A program made the position numbers and the translations under genes. The notes beneath the pieces were generated by a model that was not told the origin of the DNA, did not search any database, and saw only the letters and a list, made by a program, of their open reading frames with translations. A DNA stretch of 64,000 bases from Fusobacterium sp. SYSU M8D902 (lineage in GTDB: Bacteria; Fusobacteriota; Fusobacteriia; Fusobacteriales; Fusobacteriaceae), in the NCBI RefSeq assembly GCF_040199715.1, contig NZ_JBEFNA010000005.1, forward strand, positions 20,979-84,978. Direction: 5' to 3'. Each line of letters opens with the position of its first letter. Position 1 is the stretch's first letter. Below are positions 30,731 to 38,841 of the stretch, piece after piece.

Positions 30731-30829
30731 ATTTATATATTTTACTCTTTATTTATTCTCTTTTATGGAGTATACTTGTATTAACTTAAAATATTATTAT
30801 TCAATATCATTGGCAGAGGAGGAGTTAAT

Positions 30830-31381
30830 ATGACTAATCAATACAACAAGGCCGGTAAAAAAGAGGGGCTATGGGTTAAAACTTATGACAATGGTGCTAT
30901 TCAAGAGGAAAAAAACTATGTTGATGGAGTTAGACATGGTGAATACAAATCTTACTATATGAATGGTCAAATTGAAACTAGAAAGTTTTACAAAAATGGT
31001 AATATTGACGGAGTTTACGAAACATTTTATAGTGATGGAAAATTAAGTTCTGTCCGTAATCTAGTTGATGGAGAGGCTAAAGGACTTTGTGAGGAGTACT
31101 ACCCTAATGGGAAATTAAAAAGAAGCTCTTTCTATGAAACTACTTCTACTACAAGTAAAAATATTAAATACTATCCTAATGGACAAATCAAAGTTAGTGT
31201 AAACTTAAAAAATGGAGCTATGTTTGGAATATATAAAGAGTATTACTCAAATGGAACTCTTCATCTTGAGTGCCACTACACCGATCATGGAAAACTACAT
31301 GGTGGTTACAAAGAGTATGATCCTGCAGGAAATTTAGTAAAAGATTGCAACTATATCAATGGTATTGAGCAAATAAAATAG
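30830..31381 (+). CDS. MORN-repeat (YwqK-like) protein
   Basis: 183 aa built almost wholly of about seven repeats of 20-25 residues, each with a core such as YYMNGQIE, FYSDGKLS, YYPNGKLK or YYSNGTLH. These are MORN_2-type beta-hairpin repeats like those of YwqK antitoxin-like proteins. There is no signal peptide, so it is probably cytoplasmic. A GGAGGAG ribosome site precedes the ATG. It stands alone, with a strong terminator behind it, and no partner toxin is next to it. Function unknown. Confidence 0.8.
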   Translation: MTNQYNKAGKKEGLWVKTYDNGAIQEEKNYVDGVRHGEYKSYYMNGQIETRKFYKNGNIDGVYETFYSDGKLSSVRNLVDGEAKGLCEEYYPNGKLKRSSFYETTSTTSKNIKYYPNGQIKVSVNLKNGAMFGIYKEYYSNGTLHLECHYTDHGKLHGGYKEYDPAGNLVKDCNYINGIEQIK

Positions 31382-31385
31382 ATGT

Positions 31386-31430
31386 AAAAATGCACCTTAT
31401 CTTCTTAAAGATCTGGTGCATTTTAATTTT
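31386..31430. terminator. Bidirectional terminator between MORN gene and YadA-like gene
   Basis: AAAATGCACC (31387-31396) pairs with GGTGCATTTT (31415-31424), with A- and T-rich flanks on both sides. The two convergent genes at 30830 and 31430 share it. Confidence 0.85.
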
Positions 31431-32065
31431 TATCTTAATTTAAATTTATATGACGCTCCTGCTCCTACTGCAGATGATTTTATATCTCCAGCTGTTACTG
31501 ATAATTTAACATTTAAGTTCAAATCTTGAGTTGGTGAATATGCTGCCCCTACTGCTACTGACTGAGCATTTCCATAATGACCAATTCCAGCTCCTATTGA
31601 CATTTCTCCTTCTTCTACATGTTGAAAATCAACTGCTGTCATTGCTGCCATTAATGATAATCCTTTATTCATTTTTTTATCTAATTTATCCACCTTTTTC
31701 TCTAATCCTGAAATTGTTCCATCATATTGAGTACTTTTTGAAAAATTTTGATTTAAACTATTTATTTTTTCATCTTGAGCTTTATTTTTTACATCTTGTT
31801 CAAATTTATTTTGATCTATTTTATTATTTAAAGTCTTATCCATTGTTGCTATATCTTGTTTATTTTGATTTATAGCCATATCTTGTTTACTATTTATTTC
31901 TTTATTCCCTTGAACTATTCCATCTATTCTTTTGATTGTTGCAGTTGTCTTATTATCCAACTTATCTATTTGCTCTTGAATAGCTGCATTATTTACTGCA
32001 TTATTTGTTGCTAAAGCTAGATTACTTGTTACTAATAATGATAAACCTATAATTTTCTTTTTCAT
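31430..32065 (-). CDS. Minimal trimeric autotransporter (YadA-anchor) protein
   Basis: 211 aa from the chosen start. A Sec signal peptide (MKKKIIGLSLLVTSNLALA) leads into a coiled-coil stalk (about residues 25-140) rich in Lys, Asp, Asn and Gln heptads. The end is a YadA-type anchor: GLSLMAAMTAVDF, GAGIGHYGNAQSVAVGAAYS and a final amphipathic strand ending YKFKLR. Trimers of the anchor form a 12-strand outer-membrane barrel. No adhesive head domain is present, so the protein is little more than stalk and anchor. An upstream ATG at 32152 would precede the promoter itself (32091-32119), so the ATG at 32065, with TGGAGG before it, is correct. Confidence 0.87.
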   Translation of the reverse strand: MKKKIIGLSLLVTSNLALATNNAVNNAAIQEQIDKLDNKTTATIKRIDGIVQGNKEINSKQDMAINQNKQDIATMDKTLNNKIDQNKFEQDVKNKAQDEKINSLNQNFSKSTQYDGTISGLEKKVDKLDKKMNKGLSLMAAMTAVDFQHVEEGEMSIGAGIGHYGNAQSVAVGAAYSPTQDLNLNVKLSVTAGDIKSSAVGAGASYKFKLR

Positions 32066-32090
32066 TTTATACCTCCAGTTGTTTTTTTTG

Positions 32091-32119
32091 ATTCTATCAT
32101 ATTTTTTTATTAAAATCAA
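32091..32119 (-). promoter_or_regulatory. Promoter of the YadA-anchor gene
   Basis: On the minus strand TTGATT (32119-32114) and TAGAAT (32096-32091) are 17 bp apart. The short leader carries the TGGAGG ribosome site of the gene starting at 32065. Confidence 0.6.
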
Positions 32120-32231
32120 TATATTTTGTTTACTTTTTTTATTTAATATCATTTTTTAAAAAATATAATTTTAATAACAATAAAAACATTTATTAACAAC
32201 TTTAAAAGTTTATCAAAATGAAAATTAATAA

Positions 32232-32272
32232 TAAAAAAGCTGAGTGATTTTTAAAATTTTACTCAGCTTTTT
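32232..32272 (-). terminator. Terminator after the quinone-oxidoreductase-like gene
   Basis: AAAGCTGAGT (32236-32245) pairs with ACTCAGCTTT (32261-32270), with a T-run on the minus strand. Confidence 0.8.
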
Positions 32273-32296
32273 CAGACAGTTAATTCATTCTCATAT

Positions 32297-33286
32297 CTAT
32301 AATCTATTTTCAATAACTCTAACTACAATTTTTCCCATATTTTTATTCTCTTCCATATAGGTATGGGCTAGTTTTATCTCATCAATGGAGAACACCCTAT
32401 CTATTATAGGAGTTATAATTTTCTTTTCTATCAATGGAAGTACTTTTTGAGAAAATTCTTGAGATAATAAAGTTTTATACTCAACTGTTCTTGGAGTTAA
32501 AAGAGTTCCTGTTATCTGTACTCTCTTCATCAAAAGTTGTAAGATACTCATTTTTTCTACTTCTGTTCCTCCTAAAATCCCAATCAATACCATTCTTCCA
32601 TCAACTTTTATACTATTCAGATTTTTCTCCCAATAAGATGCCCCTACAAAATCTAAAATTAGATCTACTCCCTTTCCTTGAGTCACATCTAAAACTATCT
32701 TATCAAACTCTTTTTCTTTATAGTTTATAGCTACATCAGCACCTAATTTTTTACAAAATTCCAATTTCTCTTCAGACCCTGCAGTTACAATCACTTTAGC
32801 TTTTCCTATTTTTTTAGCTAATTGTATAGCTGCTGTTCCTACTCCACTAGCTCCTGCATGGATCAAAACTGTCTCATTCTCTTGCAACCCACCTAACCAG
32901 TAAAGTGTTTGATAAGCAGTTAAAAATACCTCTGGAATAGCTGCTCCCTCTTCATATGTAAGTGTCTCAGGTAATTTTATTGCCATCCCCTCTGGAATTG
33001 TACAGTATTCAGCATAAGCTCCTGAGTTTACCAATCCCATAACTCTATCACCTAATTTGAAAGAGCTATTTTCATCTGTTTCTACCACTTCTCCAGAAAT
33101 CTCTACTCCTAAAATAGGATTAACTAATTTACCAGCTTTACCCTCTCTATTGATTATATCCGTTCTATTAACTGCTGTATAGTGAACTTTTATTAATAAC
33201 TCTCCACTATCTCTTTTGGGAATCTCCATCTCTGTAACTCTTAATTTTTCTACATTTCCATTTTCTTTAACAACAACACACTTCAT
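32297..33286 (-). CDS. NAD(P)H:quinone oxidoreductase-like protein (zinc-free MDR family)
   Basis: 329 aa, a medium-chain dehydrogenase/reductase of the quinone-oxidoreductase/PIG3 type. The N-terminal GroES-like domain lacks the cysteine zinc sites of alcohol dehydrogenases. The cofactor fold has HAGASGVGTAAIQLAKKIG (about residues 143-161), matching the NADPH-binding loop of the group. It would reduce quinones or unsaturated carbonyl compounds in the cytoplasm. It lies 23 bp after the uridine-kinase-like gene and before a terminator, so the two form an operon. Confidence 0.88.
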   Translation of the reverse strand: MKCVVVKENGNVEKLRVTEMEIPKRDSGELLIKVHYTAVNRTDIINREGKAGKLVNPILGVEISGEVVETDENSSFKLGDRVMGLVNSGAYAEYCTIPEGMAIKLPETLTYEEGAAIPEVFLTAYQTLYWLGGLQENETVLIHAGASGVGTAAIQLAKKIGKAKVIVTAGSEEKLEFCKKLGADVAINYKEKEFDKIVLDVTQGKGVDLILDFVGASYWEKNLNSIKVDGRMVLIGILGGTEVEKMSILQLLMKRVQITGTLLTPRTVEYKTLLSQEFSQKVLPLIEKKIITPIIDRVFSIDEIKLAHTYMEENKNMGKIVVRVIENRL

Positions 33287-33309
33287 TTAATTATTTCCTT
33301 TATCACATT

Positions 33310-34773
33310 TTAATATTTATAGAATAAGCTTCCACCTATGAACTCTTTCAAAATTGAATCATCTGGAATTAAATCTATCTTTATATCCACAAAACAATAT
33401 AAAAATCTCATCAATCTCTTAGCTTCCTCATAATATGGACTACTTGGTTTTATTCTAATCAACTCTCTCAAAGCGTAGTTCTTCAAAACTCCTAACTCAT
33501 ACACAAGATTACTGTTAAATAGAGCATCTGCCTCCTCTTGGAATGGGAAGATATGTCTCTCTTCTCCCCTTCTTACAGAAGCCCACATAGCTAGAGTTCC
33601 CTCTCCCTTCTCCTCTCTTGATAAGCTATCTCTTACCAATCTTCTAATTTTTCTAACATCACTTGTTGAGATTCTATTATGCTTATCAATATTAAGTTGT
33701 GTTAGACAACTAATATAGATTTTAAACTTGTTCTCTCTTGGAATTACTTGAGTAAGTCTCTCATTTAGACCATGGATTCCCTCTATTACAATTATTCCAT
33801 TTTCATCTGCAAGTTTCTTTAGATCTCCTACATCTTCACGCTCTCCAGTTATAAAGTTATATCTTGGAATTTCAACTTCTTTTCCATCTATCAAATCCTT
33901 CAAATTCTCATTTAATAATTTTATATCTAAAGCGTCCATTGTTTCAAAATCTTTTTGTCCATTCTCATCTAAAGGAACATTAGCTCTACCAATATAGTAA
34001 TTGTCTAAAGATATCAATGCTGGTTTCATTCCATTCGCCTTTAGGTGTATACAAAGTCTCATACTAAATGTTGTCTTTCCTGATGATGATGGACCAGCAA
34101 TAGTAACAAGTTTGATCTCCTTATTCTGTGAGATCTGTTCAGCTATCTTAGCTATATCCTTGTGATGTAGAGCTTCATTTACCTGTATTAACTCTCCTAT
34201 CTCTTTATTTAATACCTTCTCATTCAAACTTCCCAAAGTATCTACACCTAAAATTTGATTCCATTTTCCTGACTCTGAAAATATTTTTGCTAACTTTGGA
34301 GTGTCTATTTTTGGTGGAAGTACCAAATCCTCTGTCAATGGATATTTTATTATAAAGCCTTCATTGTATTTTGTAAGTTCAAAAACTCCTATATCACCAG
34401 TAAATTTATAGGGTTTTTCATATACATAATCATGATAACCATCAATAGAGTATTCCATTATACTTGTCCAACCACTATTATCCAATAGTTTTCTTACATC
34501 TTCTCTCTCTATTGTTTCACTTTTAGCTTTTAACTCCTCATTATTCCCAACCACCAATTCTATTGGATAGTTTTTATCTATAATCTCTTTCATTCTATTG
34601 GAAATCTTCTCTATGCCTTCCTCTGTCAATAGGACATTTTCAATCTCACCATAAACTCCATTATTAAGAGAGTTGTCTATGATTACATCTCCATTTGGGT
34701 ATATGTCCTTTATAGCTTTTAGTAAAATAAGTTTTAGAGTTGTTGAATATTTTTTTGCATTAAATTTTAACAT
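33310..34773 (-). CDS. Uridine-kinase-family nucleoside kinase with N-terminal extension
   Basis: 487 aa. Residues from about 225 on form a phosphoribulokinase/uridine kinase P-loop domain with TIAGPSSSGKTTFSMRL, LISLDNYYIG and IVIEGIHGLNE. The first 220 residues resemble the threonyl-tRNA-synthetase-like TGS/editing-type extension seen in a conserved group of long uridine-kinase homologs. The likely reaction is ATP-dependent phosphorylation of a nucleoside, but the long form has no settled substrate known to me. First gene of an operon with the quinone-oxidoreductase-like gene; a TATAAT lies just upstream of the start. Confidence 0.82.
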   Translation of the reverse strand: MLKFNAKKYSTTLKLILLKAIKDIYPNGDVIIDNSLNNGVYGEIENVLLTEEGIEKISNRMKEIIDKNYPIELVVGNNEELKAKSETIEREDVRKLLDNSGWTSIMEYSIDGYHDYVYEKPYKFTGDIGVFELTKYNEGFIIKYPLTEDLVLPPKIDTPKLAKIFSESGKWNQILGVDTLGSLNEKVLNKEIGELIQVNEALHHKDIAKIAEQISQNKEIKLVTIAGPSSSGKTTFSMRLCIHLKANGMKPALISLDNYYIGRANVPLDENGQKDFETMDALDIKLLNENLKDLIDGKEVEIPRYNFITGEREDVGDLKKLADENGIIVIEGIHGLNERLTQVIPRENKFKIYISCLTQLNIDKHNRISTSDVRKIRRLVRDSLSREEKGEGTLAMWASVRRGEERHIFPFQEEADALFNSNLVYELGVLKNYALRELIRIKPSSPYYEEAKRLMRFLYCFVDIKIDLIPDDSILKEFIGGSLFYKY

Positions 34774-34840
34774 AATCTCACCTCTTTTGTTATTTACTAT
34801 ATTATACCTTTTTTGTTCAAATAATTTAATAACAATTTAG

Positions 34841-34873
34841 AAAAAAAGTTGTTGCAAACCCCTTTACAACAAC
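34841..34873 (-). terminator. Terminator of the peptide transporter operon
   Basis: GTTGTTG (34848-34854) pairs with CAACAAC (34867-34873), with seven T residues on the minus strand. It follows the last ATPase gene. Confidence 0.8.
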
Positions 34874-34926
34874 TTTTCTCCACTATATTTCAACTTTTAA
34901 ATTCATATGTCTACCCTAATTAGACT

Positions 34927-35904
34927 CTATTTTTCAATGAATCCAAGCTCTTCAGCTAGATGACAAGCATAGAAATGTCCCTTTCCAACCTCTCTTAACT
35001 TTGGATCCTCTTGTCTACATATATCTTTTGCATAGATACATCTTTTTGCAAATCTACAACCTTTTTCAGGATTTATAGGAGATGTAATCTCACCTTGAAG
35101 TTTTATTCTCTCCATTTTTTTCTTAACACTTGGTACTGGTATAGCTGATAAAAGAGCCTTTGTATATGGATGAATTGGATTTTTGAAAAGCATCTTAGAT
35201 GGTGCTTTTTCAACTAATTGTCCCAAATACATTACAGCTATATCATCAGAGAAGTGTTTTACAACTGACAAGTCATGTGTTATGAACATATATGTAAGTC
35301 CAAACTCCTCTTGTAAATCTTTCATCAAGTTTAGTACCTGTGCTTGAATAGATACGTCTAGAGCTGATACTGGCTCGTCACAAACTATAAACTTTGGTTT
35401 CAATGCCAACGCTCTTGCTATTCCTATTCTCTGTCTTCTTCCTCCATCCAACTCATGTGGATATGTATTCATAAGTCTTTCACTCAGACCTACTATCTCC
35501 ATTAACTCTTTTACTCTTTTCTCTAATTCCTCTTTACTTTTACATACTTTATGGATAATTAATGGCTCGGCAATTATCTCACTTACAGTCATTCTTGGGT
35601 TAAGAGAAGCAAATGGGTCTTGGAAGATGATCTGCATTTTCTTTCTCATCTCTCTCATCTGATCTTTTGAGTAGTTTCTGATATTTTCTCCCTCAAAAAG
35701 TATCTCTCCATCTGTAGCCTCAAGTAACCTTAAGATAACCCTTCCAGTTGTAGATTTTCCACAACCAGACTCTCCTACCACTCCTAAAGTTTTTCCTTCA
35801 CAAATAGTAAAGTTTATATCATCTACTGCATGTAAAAGTCCTTTTGGAGTATTAAAGTATTTTTTTAAGTTTTTTACTTCTAATAAAACTTTATTATTTT
35901 CCAT
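34927..35904 (-). CDS. dppF: Oligo/dipeptide ABC transporter ATPase (DppF/OppF-like)
   Basis: 325 aa. Walker A GESGCGKSTTG (about residues 40-50) and Walker B FIVCDEP are present. The signature motif reads ELDGGRRQRIGIARAL, with Asp and Arg in place of the Ser and Gln of LSGGQ, a variant known in some DppF/AppF proteins. The C-terminal oligopeptide domain holds four cysteines (CRFAKRCIYAKDIC and a later Cys) that match the Fe-S-binding type seen in this subfamily. It pairs with the DppD-like ATPase 2 bp upstream to drive peptide import. Confidence 0.93.
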   Translation of the reverse strand: MENNKVLLEVKNLKKYFNTPKGLLHAVDDINFTICEGKTLGVVGESGCGKSTTGRVILRLLEATDGEILFEGENIRNYSKDQMREMRKKMQIIFQDPFASLNPRMTVSEIIAEPLIIHKVCKSKEELEKRVKELMEIVGLSERLMNTYPHELDGGRRQRIGIARALALKPKFIVCDEPVSALDVSIQAQVLNLMKDLQEEFGLTYMFITHDLSVVKHFSDDIAVMYLGQLVEKAPSKMLFKNPIHPYTKALLSAIPVPSVKKKMERIKLQGEITSPINPEKGCRFAKRCIYAKDICRQEDPKLREVGKGHFYACHLAEELGFIEK

Positions 35905-35906
35905 TA

Positions 35907-36902
35907 TTAATTCTCCTCCCCTACTACTTTTACTTTTCCTTCACAAATAAAGCATCTTGCTTTGTGATTATTACCTAAATCAGTAACTCCTGGTTGCTCT
36001 TTAGAACAAAGTTCTGTAGCATGAGGACATCTAGGATGGAATTTACATCCTGATGGTAAATTTGTAGGATCTGGCATCAATCCTTGAATTGGTTTTAATC
36101 TTGTACACTCTTCATCTAGACTAGGAATTGATCCGAATAATCCATGAGTATATGGATGTTGTGGATTTTCAAAAACATCTATCAAACTTCCTGCTTCTAC
36201 TATCTCACCAGCATACATTATTGCAACCTTATCACACACTTGTGCAACTACTCCCAAGTCATGTGTTATCAATATCATAGCTGTTTTAAACTTCTCTTTT
36301 AATTCATTCATTAAATCTAGAACTTGTGCTTGTATAGTAACGTCTAGTGCTGTTGTTGGCTCATCTGCTATTAAAAGCTTTGGATTACAAGCTAAGGCAA
36401 TAGCTATTACAACTCTCTGTTTCATTCCACCAGAAAATTGGTGTGGAAAATCATTTGCTCTAGCACCAGGAATTCCAACTAGTTCAAGCATCTCTTTTGC
36501 TTTTTCAAAAGATCCCTCTTTCCCTAATTGCTCATGTAGTTCAATAACCTCTGCAATCTGCTCTCCTACTGTCATTACAGGGTTTAATGAAGTCATTGGA
36601 TCTTGGAATATCATTGAGATCTTATTTCCTCTTATCTTTCTCATCTTCTCTTCTGATAAAGCTAATAGATCCTCTCCCTCAAATGTGATCTTTCCATTTA
36701 ATATCTTTCCTGGAGGATTTGGAACAAGTCCCATTATTCCAAGAGCAGTTGTTGTTTTTCCTGCTCCAGTCTCTCCAACTAGTCCTATTGTTTCTCCCTC
36801 TTCTAATTCGATCTCTAAATTGTTTACAGCAGATACTACCTCATCTTCTGTAACATATTGTATAGTTAAATCTTTTATCTCTAATAATTTACTCATTGAC
36901 AC
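35907..36902 (-). CDS. dppD: Oligo/dipeptide ABC transporter ATPase (DppD/OppD-like)
   Basis: 331 aa. Walker A is GETGAGKTTTALG (about residues 40-52), the signature FSGGMKQRVVIAIAL, and Walker B LLIADEPTTALD. The C-terminal oligopeptide domain has the cysteine cluster CKFHPRCPHATELC. It lies between the DppC permease (15 bp) and DppF (2 bp) in a five-gene importer. Confidence 0.94.
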   Translation of the reverse strand: MSMSKLLEIKDLTIQYVTEDEVVSAVNNLEIELEEGETIGLVGETGAGKTTTALGIMGLVPNPPGKILNGKITFEGEDLLALSEEKMRKIRGNKISMIFQDPMTSLNPVMTVGEQIAEVIELHEQLGKEGSFEKAKEMLELVGIPGARANDFPHQFSGGMKQRVVIAIALACNPKLLIADEPTTALDVTIQAQVLDLMNELKEKFKTAMILITHDLGVVAQVCDKVAIMYAGEIVEAGSLIDVFENPQHPYTHGLFGSIPSLDEECTRLKPIQGLMPDPTNLPSGCKFHPRCPHATELCSKEQPGVTDLGNNHKARCFICEGKVKVVGEEN

Positions 36903-36917
36903 TTCCTCCTAATATAA

Positions 36918-37793
36918 CTACTGTTTCAATCTTGGGTCTAACGCATCTCTTAATCCATCTCCTAATAAGTTAAGAGAAAGAATTGTTATCATTATTGCTA
37001 CACCTGGGAAAGTTGTAACCCACCAAGCATATCTTAGATATTGTCTACCACCAGATAGCATAGATCCCCACTCTGGTGCTGGAGGTTGAATTCCCAATCC
37101 GATAAAGCTTAAACCTGCTGTTGAAAGTATTGCACTTGCTACTCCTAAAGTTGCTTGTACAATTACAGGAGCCAATGAGTTAGGAATAATATGTCTAAAA
37201 ATTATTCTTGTATTACTTGCTCCAATAGCCTTAGCTGCTTCTATAAACTCCTGATCTCTTATTGAAAGTACAGAAGCTCTAACTATTCTTGCATAACTTG
37301 GTACACTTGATATACTAATTGCTAACATTAGATTTAGTATGCTTGGTCCTAATGCTGATACTATTGCTATTGCAAGTAATATACTTGGTACTGCTAGGAA
37401 TATATCCATAATTCTCATTATTGTATTATCTAATTTTCCACTATAATAACCAGCAACTGCTCCTAATACTCCACCTATTATGATTGAGATTCCAACAGCT
37501 ACTATACCAACTTGTAATGATACTCTTGTACCATGTACAAGTCTTGCAAAAATATCTCTACCAAACTCATCTGTTCCAAGCCAATGTGCTGCACTTGGTC
37601 CTTGTAATCTCTGTGCTAAATTTTGTTTTATTACTACATTATCATAGTTTGCTATAACGTCAGCAAAGATTGCTAGTAGGAAAAGAATTATTAAGATTAT
37701 TAGCCCTAGAATTGCCATCTTATTTCTCTTTAATCTTCTCCATACTTCCACCCACTGACTTCTTTTTTTATTTGAAGTGTTTGTACTTGACAT
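36918..37793 (-). CDS. dppC: Peptide ABC transporter permease (DppC/OppC-like)
   Basis: 291 aa, six membrane segments. The N-terminal segment (about residues 28-50) precedes a periplasmic stretch with HWLGTDEFGRDIFARLVHG, a DppC/OppC hallmark. The EAA loop reads EAAKAIGASNTRIIFRHIIPN. It forms the membrane channel with the DppB-like permease 15 bp upstream. Confidence 0.94.
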   Translation of the reverse strand: MSSTNTSNKKRSQWVEVWRRLKRNKMAILGLIILIILFLLAIFADVIANYDNVVIKQNLAQRLQGPSAAHWLGTDEFGRDIFARLVHGTRVSLQVGIVAVGISIIIGGVLGAVAGYYSGKLDNTIMRIMDIFLAVPSILLAIAIVSALGPSILNLMLAISISSVPSYARIVRASVLSIRDQEFIEAAKAIGASNTRIIFRHIIPNSLAPVIVQATLGVASAILSTAGLSFIGLGIQPPAPEWGSMLSGGRQYLRYAWWVTTFPGVAIMITILSLNLLGDGLRDALDPRLKQ

Positions 37794-37808
37794 CCTTTCT
37801 CCCCCTTA

Positions 37809-38753
37809 CTACTTATATTGTGATTTTATTCTTGGATCAACATAAGCGTACAATATATCTACCAATAAGTTTACCACACTAAAAGCTGCTGCTAAGAATA
37901 CAACGGCTGCCAATACTGTAGGTGTATCTTTTTGTCTTATTGCATCTACCATCAATCTTCCAACACCTGGCCATGAGTAAACTGACTCTGTTAAAACTGC
38001 TCCACCTAATAGATGTCCAAATTGTAATCCAACAACTGTTATTATTGGAATAAGTGCATTTTTTAAGGCGTGTTTATTAATAACAACTTTTTCAGTTACA
38101 CCCTTTGCTCTAGCTGTTCTTATATAATCTTGTCTTATTACCTCTAGCATTGATGAACGTGTCATTCTTGTAATTATAGCTGCAGATCCTACCCCTAAGG
38201 TAATAGCAGGTAGTATTATACTGCTCAGTCCATTATATCCTCCAGAAGGTAGCCAACCTAATTTTACTGAGAAAGTTAAAATTAACATAAGTCCTAACCA
38301 GAATACTGGCATTGATACTCCTAATAGAGCAATTACCATACTAAAACTATCTAAGAAAGAATACTGTCTTGTAGCTGAAATTATACCAATTGGAATTCCT
38401 ATACAAACAGATATAATAATTCCTATAATTGCTAATATCAATGTATTTGGGAATCTTGCAAATATCTCTCCAAATACCTCTCTTCCAGTTGTATATGATC
38501 TTCCAAAATCTCCCATTATAGCATTTTTTACAAATCTAAAGTACTGCATAAAGAATGGATCATTAAGTCCCATCTCTTCTCTCAATTTTAAAACTGCTGC
38601 TTTTGGTGCATTTTCCCCTAATATTAATTGAGCTGGATCTCCTGGTGTTAACGACATTATTGCAAAAACTAATAATGAAACTCCTAACAATACAGGAATA
38701 AGTAGTAAAACTCTTTTCAATACATACTTGTGCATACTATTTTTGACACTCAT
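37809..38753 (-). CDS. dppB: Peptide ABC transporter permease (DppB/OppB-like)
   Basis: 314 aa, six membrane segments. It shows the family start KRVLLLIPVLLGVSLLVF, the MSLTPGDPA motif after TM1, and the EAA loop RTARAKGVTEKVVINKHALKNA. It follows the binding-protein gene, but a hairpin terminator at 38800-38831 lies between them, so it is probably made at a lower level than the binding protein. Confidence 0.94.
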   Translation of the reverse strand: MSVKNSMHKYVLKRVLLLIPVLLGVSLLVFAIMSLTPGDPAQLILGENAPKAAVLKLREEMGLNDPFFMQYFRFVKNAIMGDFGRSYTTGREVFGEIFARFPNTLILAIIGIIISVCIGIPIGIISATRQYSFLDSFSMVIALLGVSMPVFWLGLMLILTFSVKLGWLPSGGYNGLSSIILPAITLGVGSAAIITRMTRSSMLEVIRQDYIRTARAKGVTEKVVINKHALKNALIPIITVVGLQFGHLLGGAVLTESVYSWPGVGRLMVDAIRQKDTPTVLAAVVFLAAAFSVVNLLVDILYAYVDPRIKSQYK

Positions 38754-38799
38754 CCTTTAAATCAAGTGTCCTCTCCTTTCTTTCTAAGTTTTAATTTTT

Positions 38800-38831
38800 A
38801 AAACAAAAGGCTGTATCTTTAAGACACAGCC
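38800..38831 (-). terminator. Intercistronic hairpin between binding-protein and permease genes
   Basis: GGCTGTATC (38809-38817) pairs with GACACAGCC (38823-38831), followed on the minus strand by TTTTGTTTT. It probably acts as a leaky terminator that keeps binding protein in excess over permease and ATPase. Confidence 0.75.
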
Positions 38832-38841
38832 TTTTTTTAAA

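Noticed and set aside
32066..32152. Longer N-terminus of the YadA-anchor protein from ATG 32152
   Set aside because: It lies upstream of the promoter and would bury the signal peptide; ATG 32065 has a ribosome site and starts the signal peptide.
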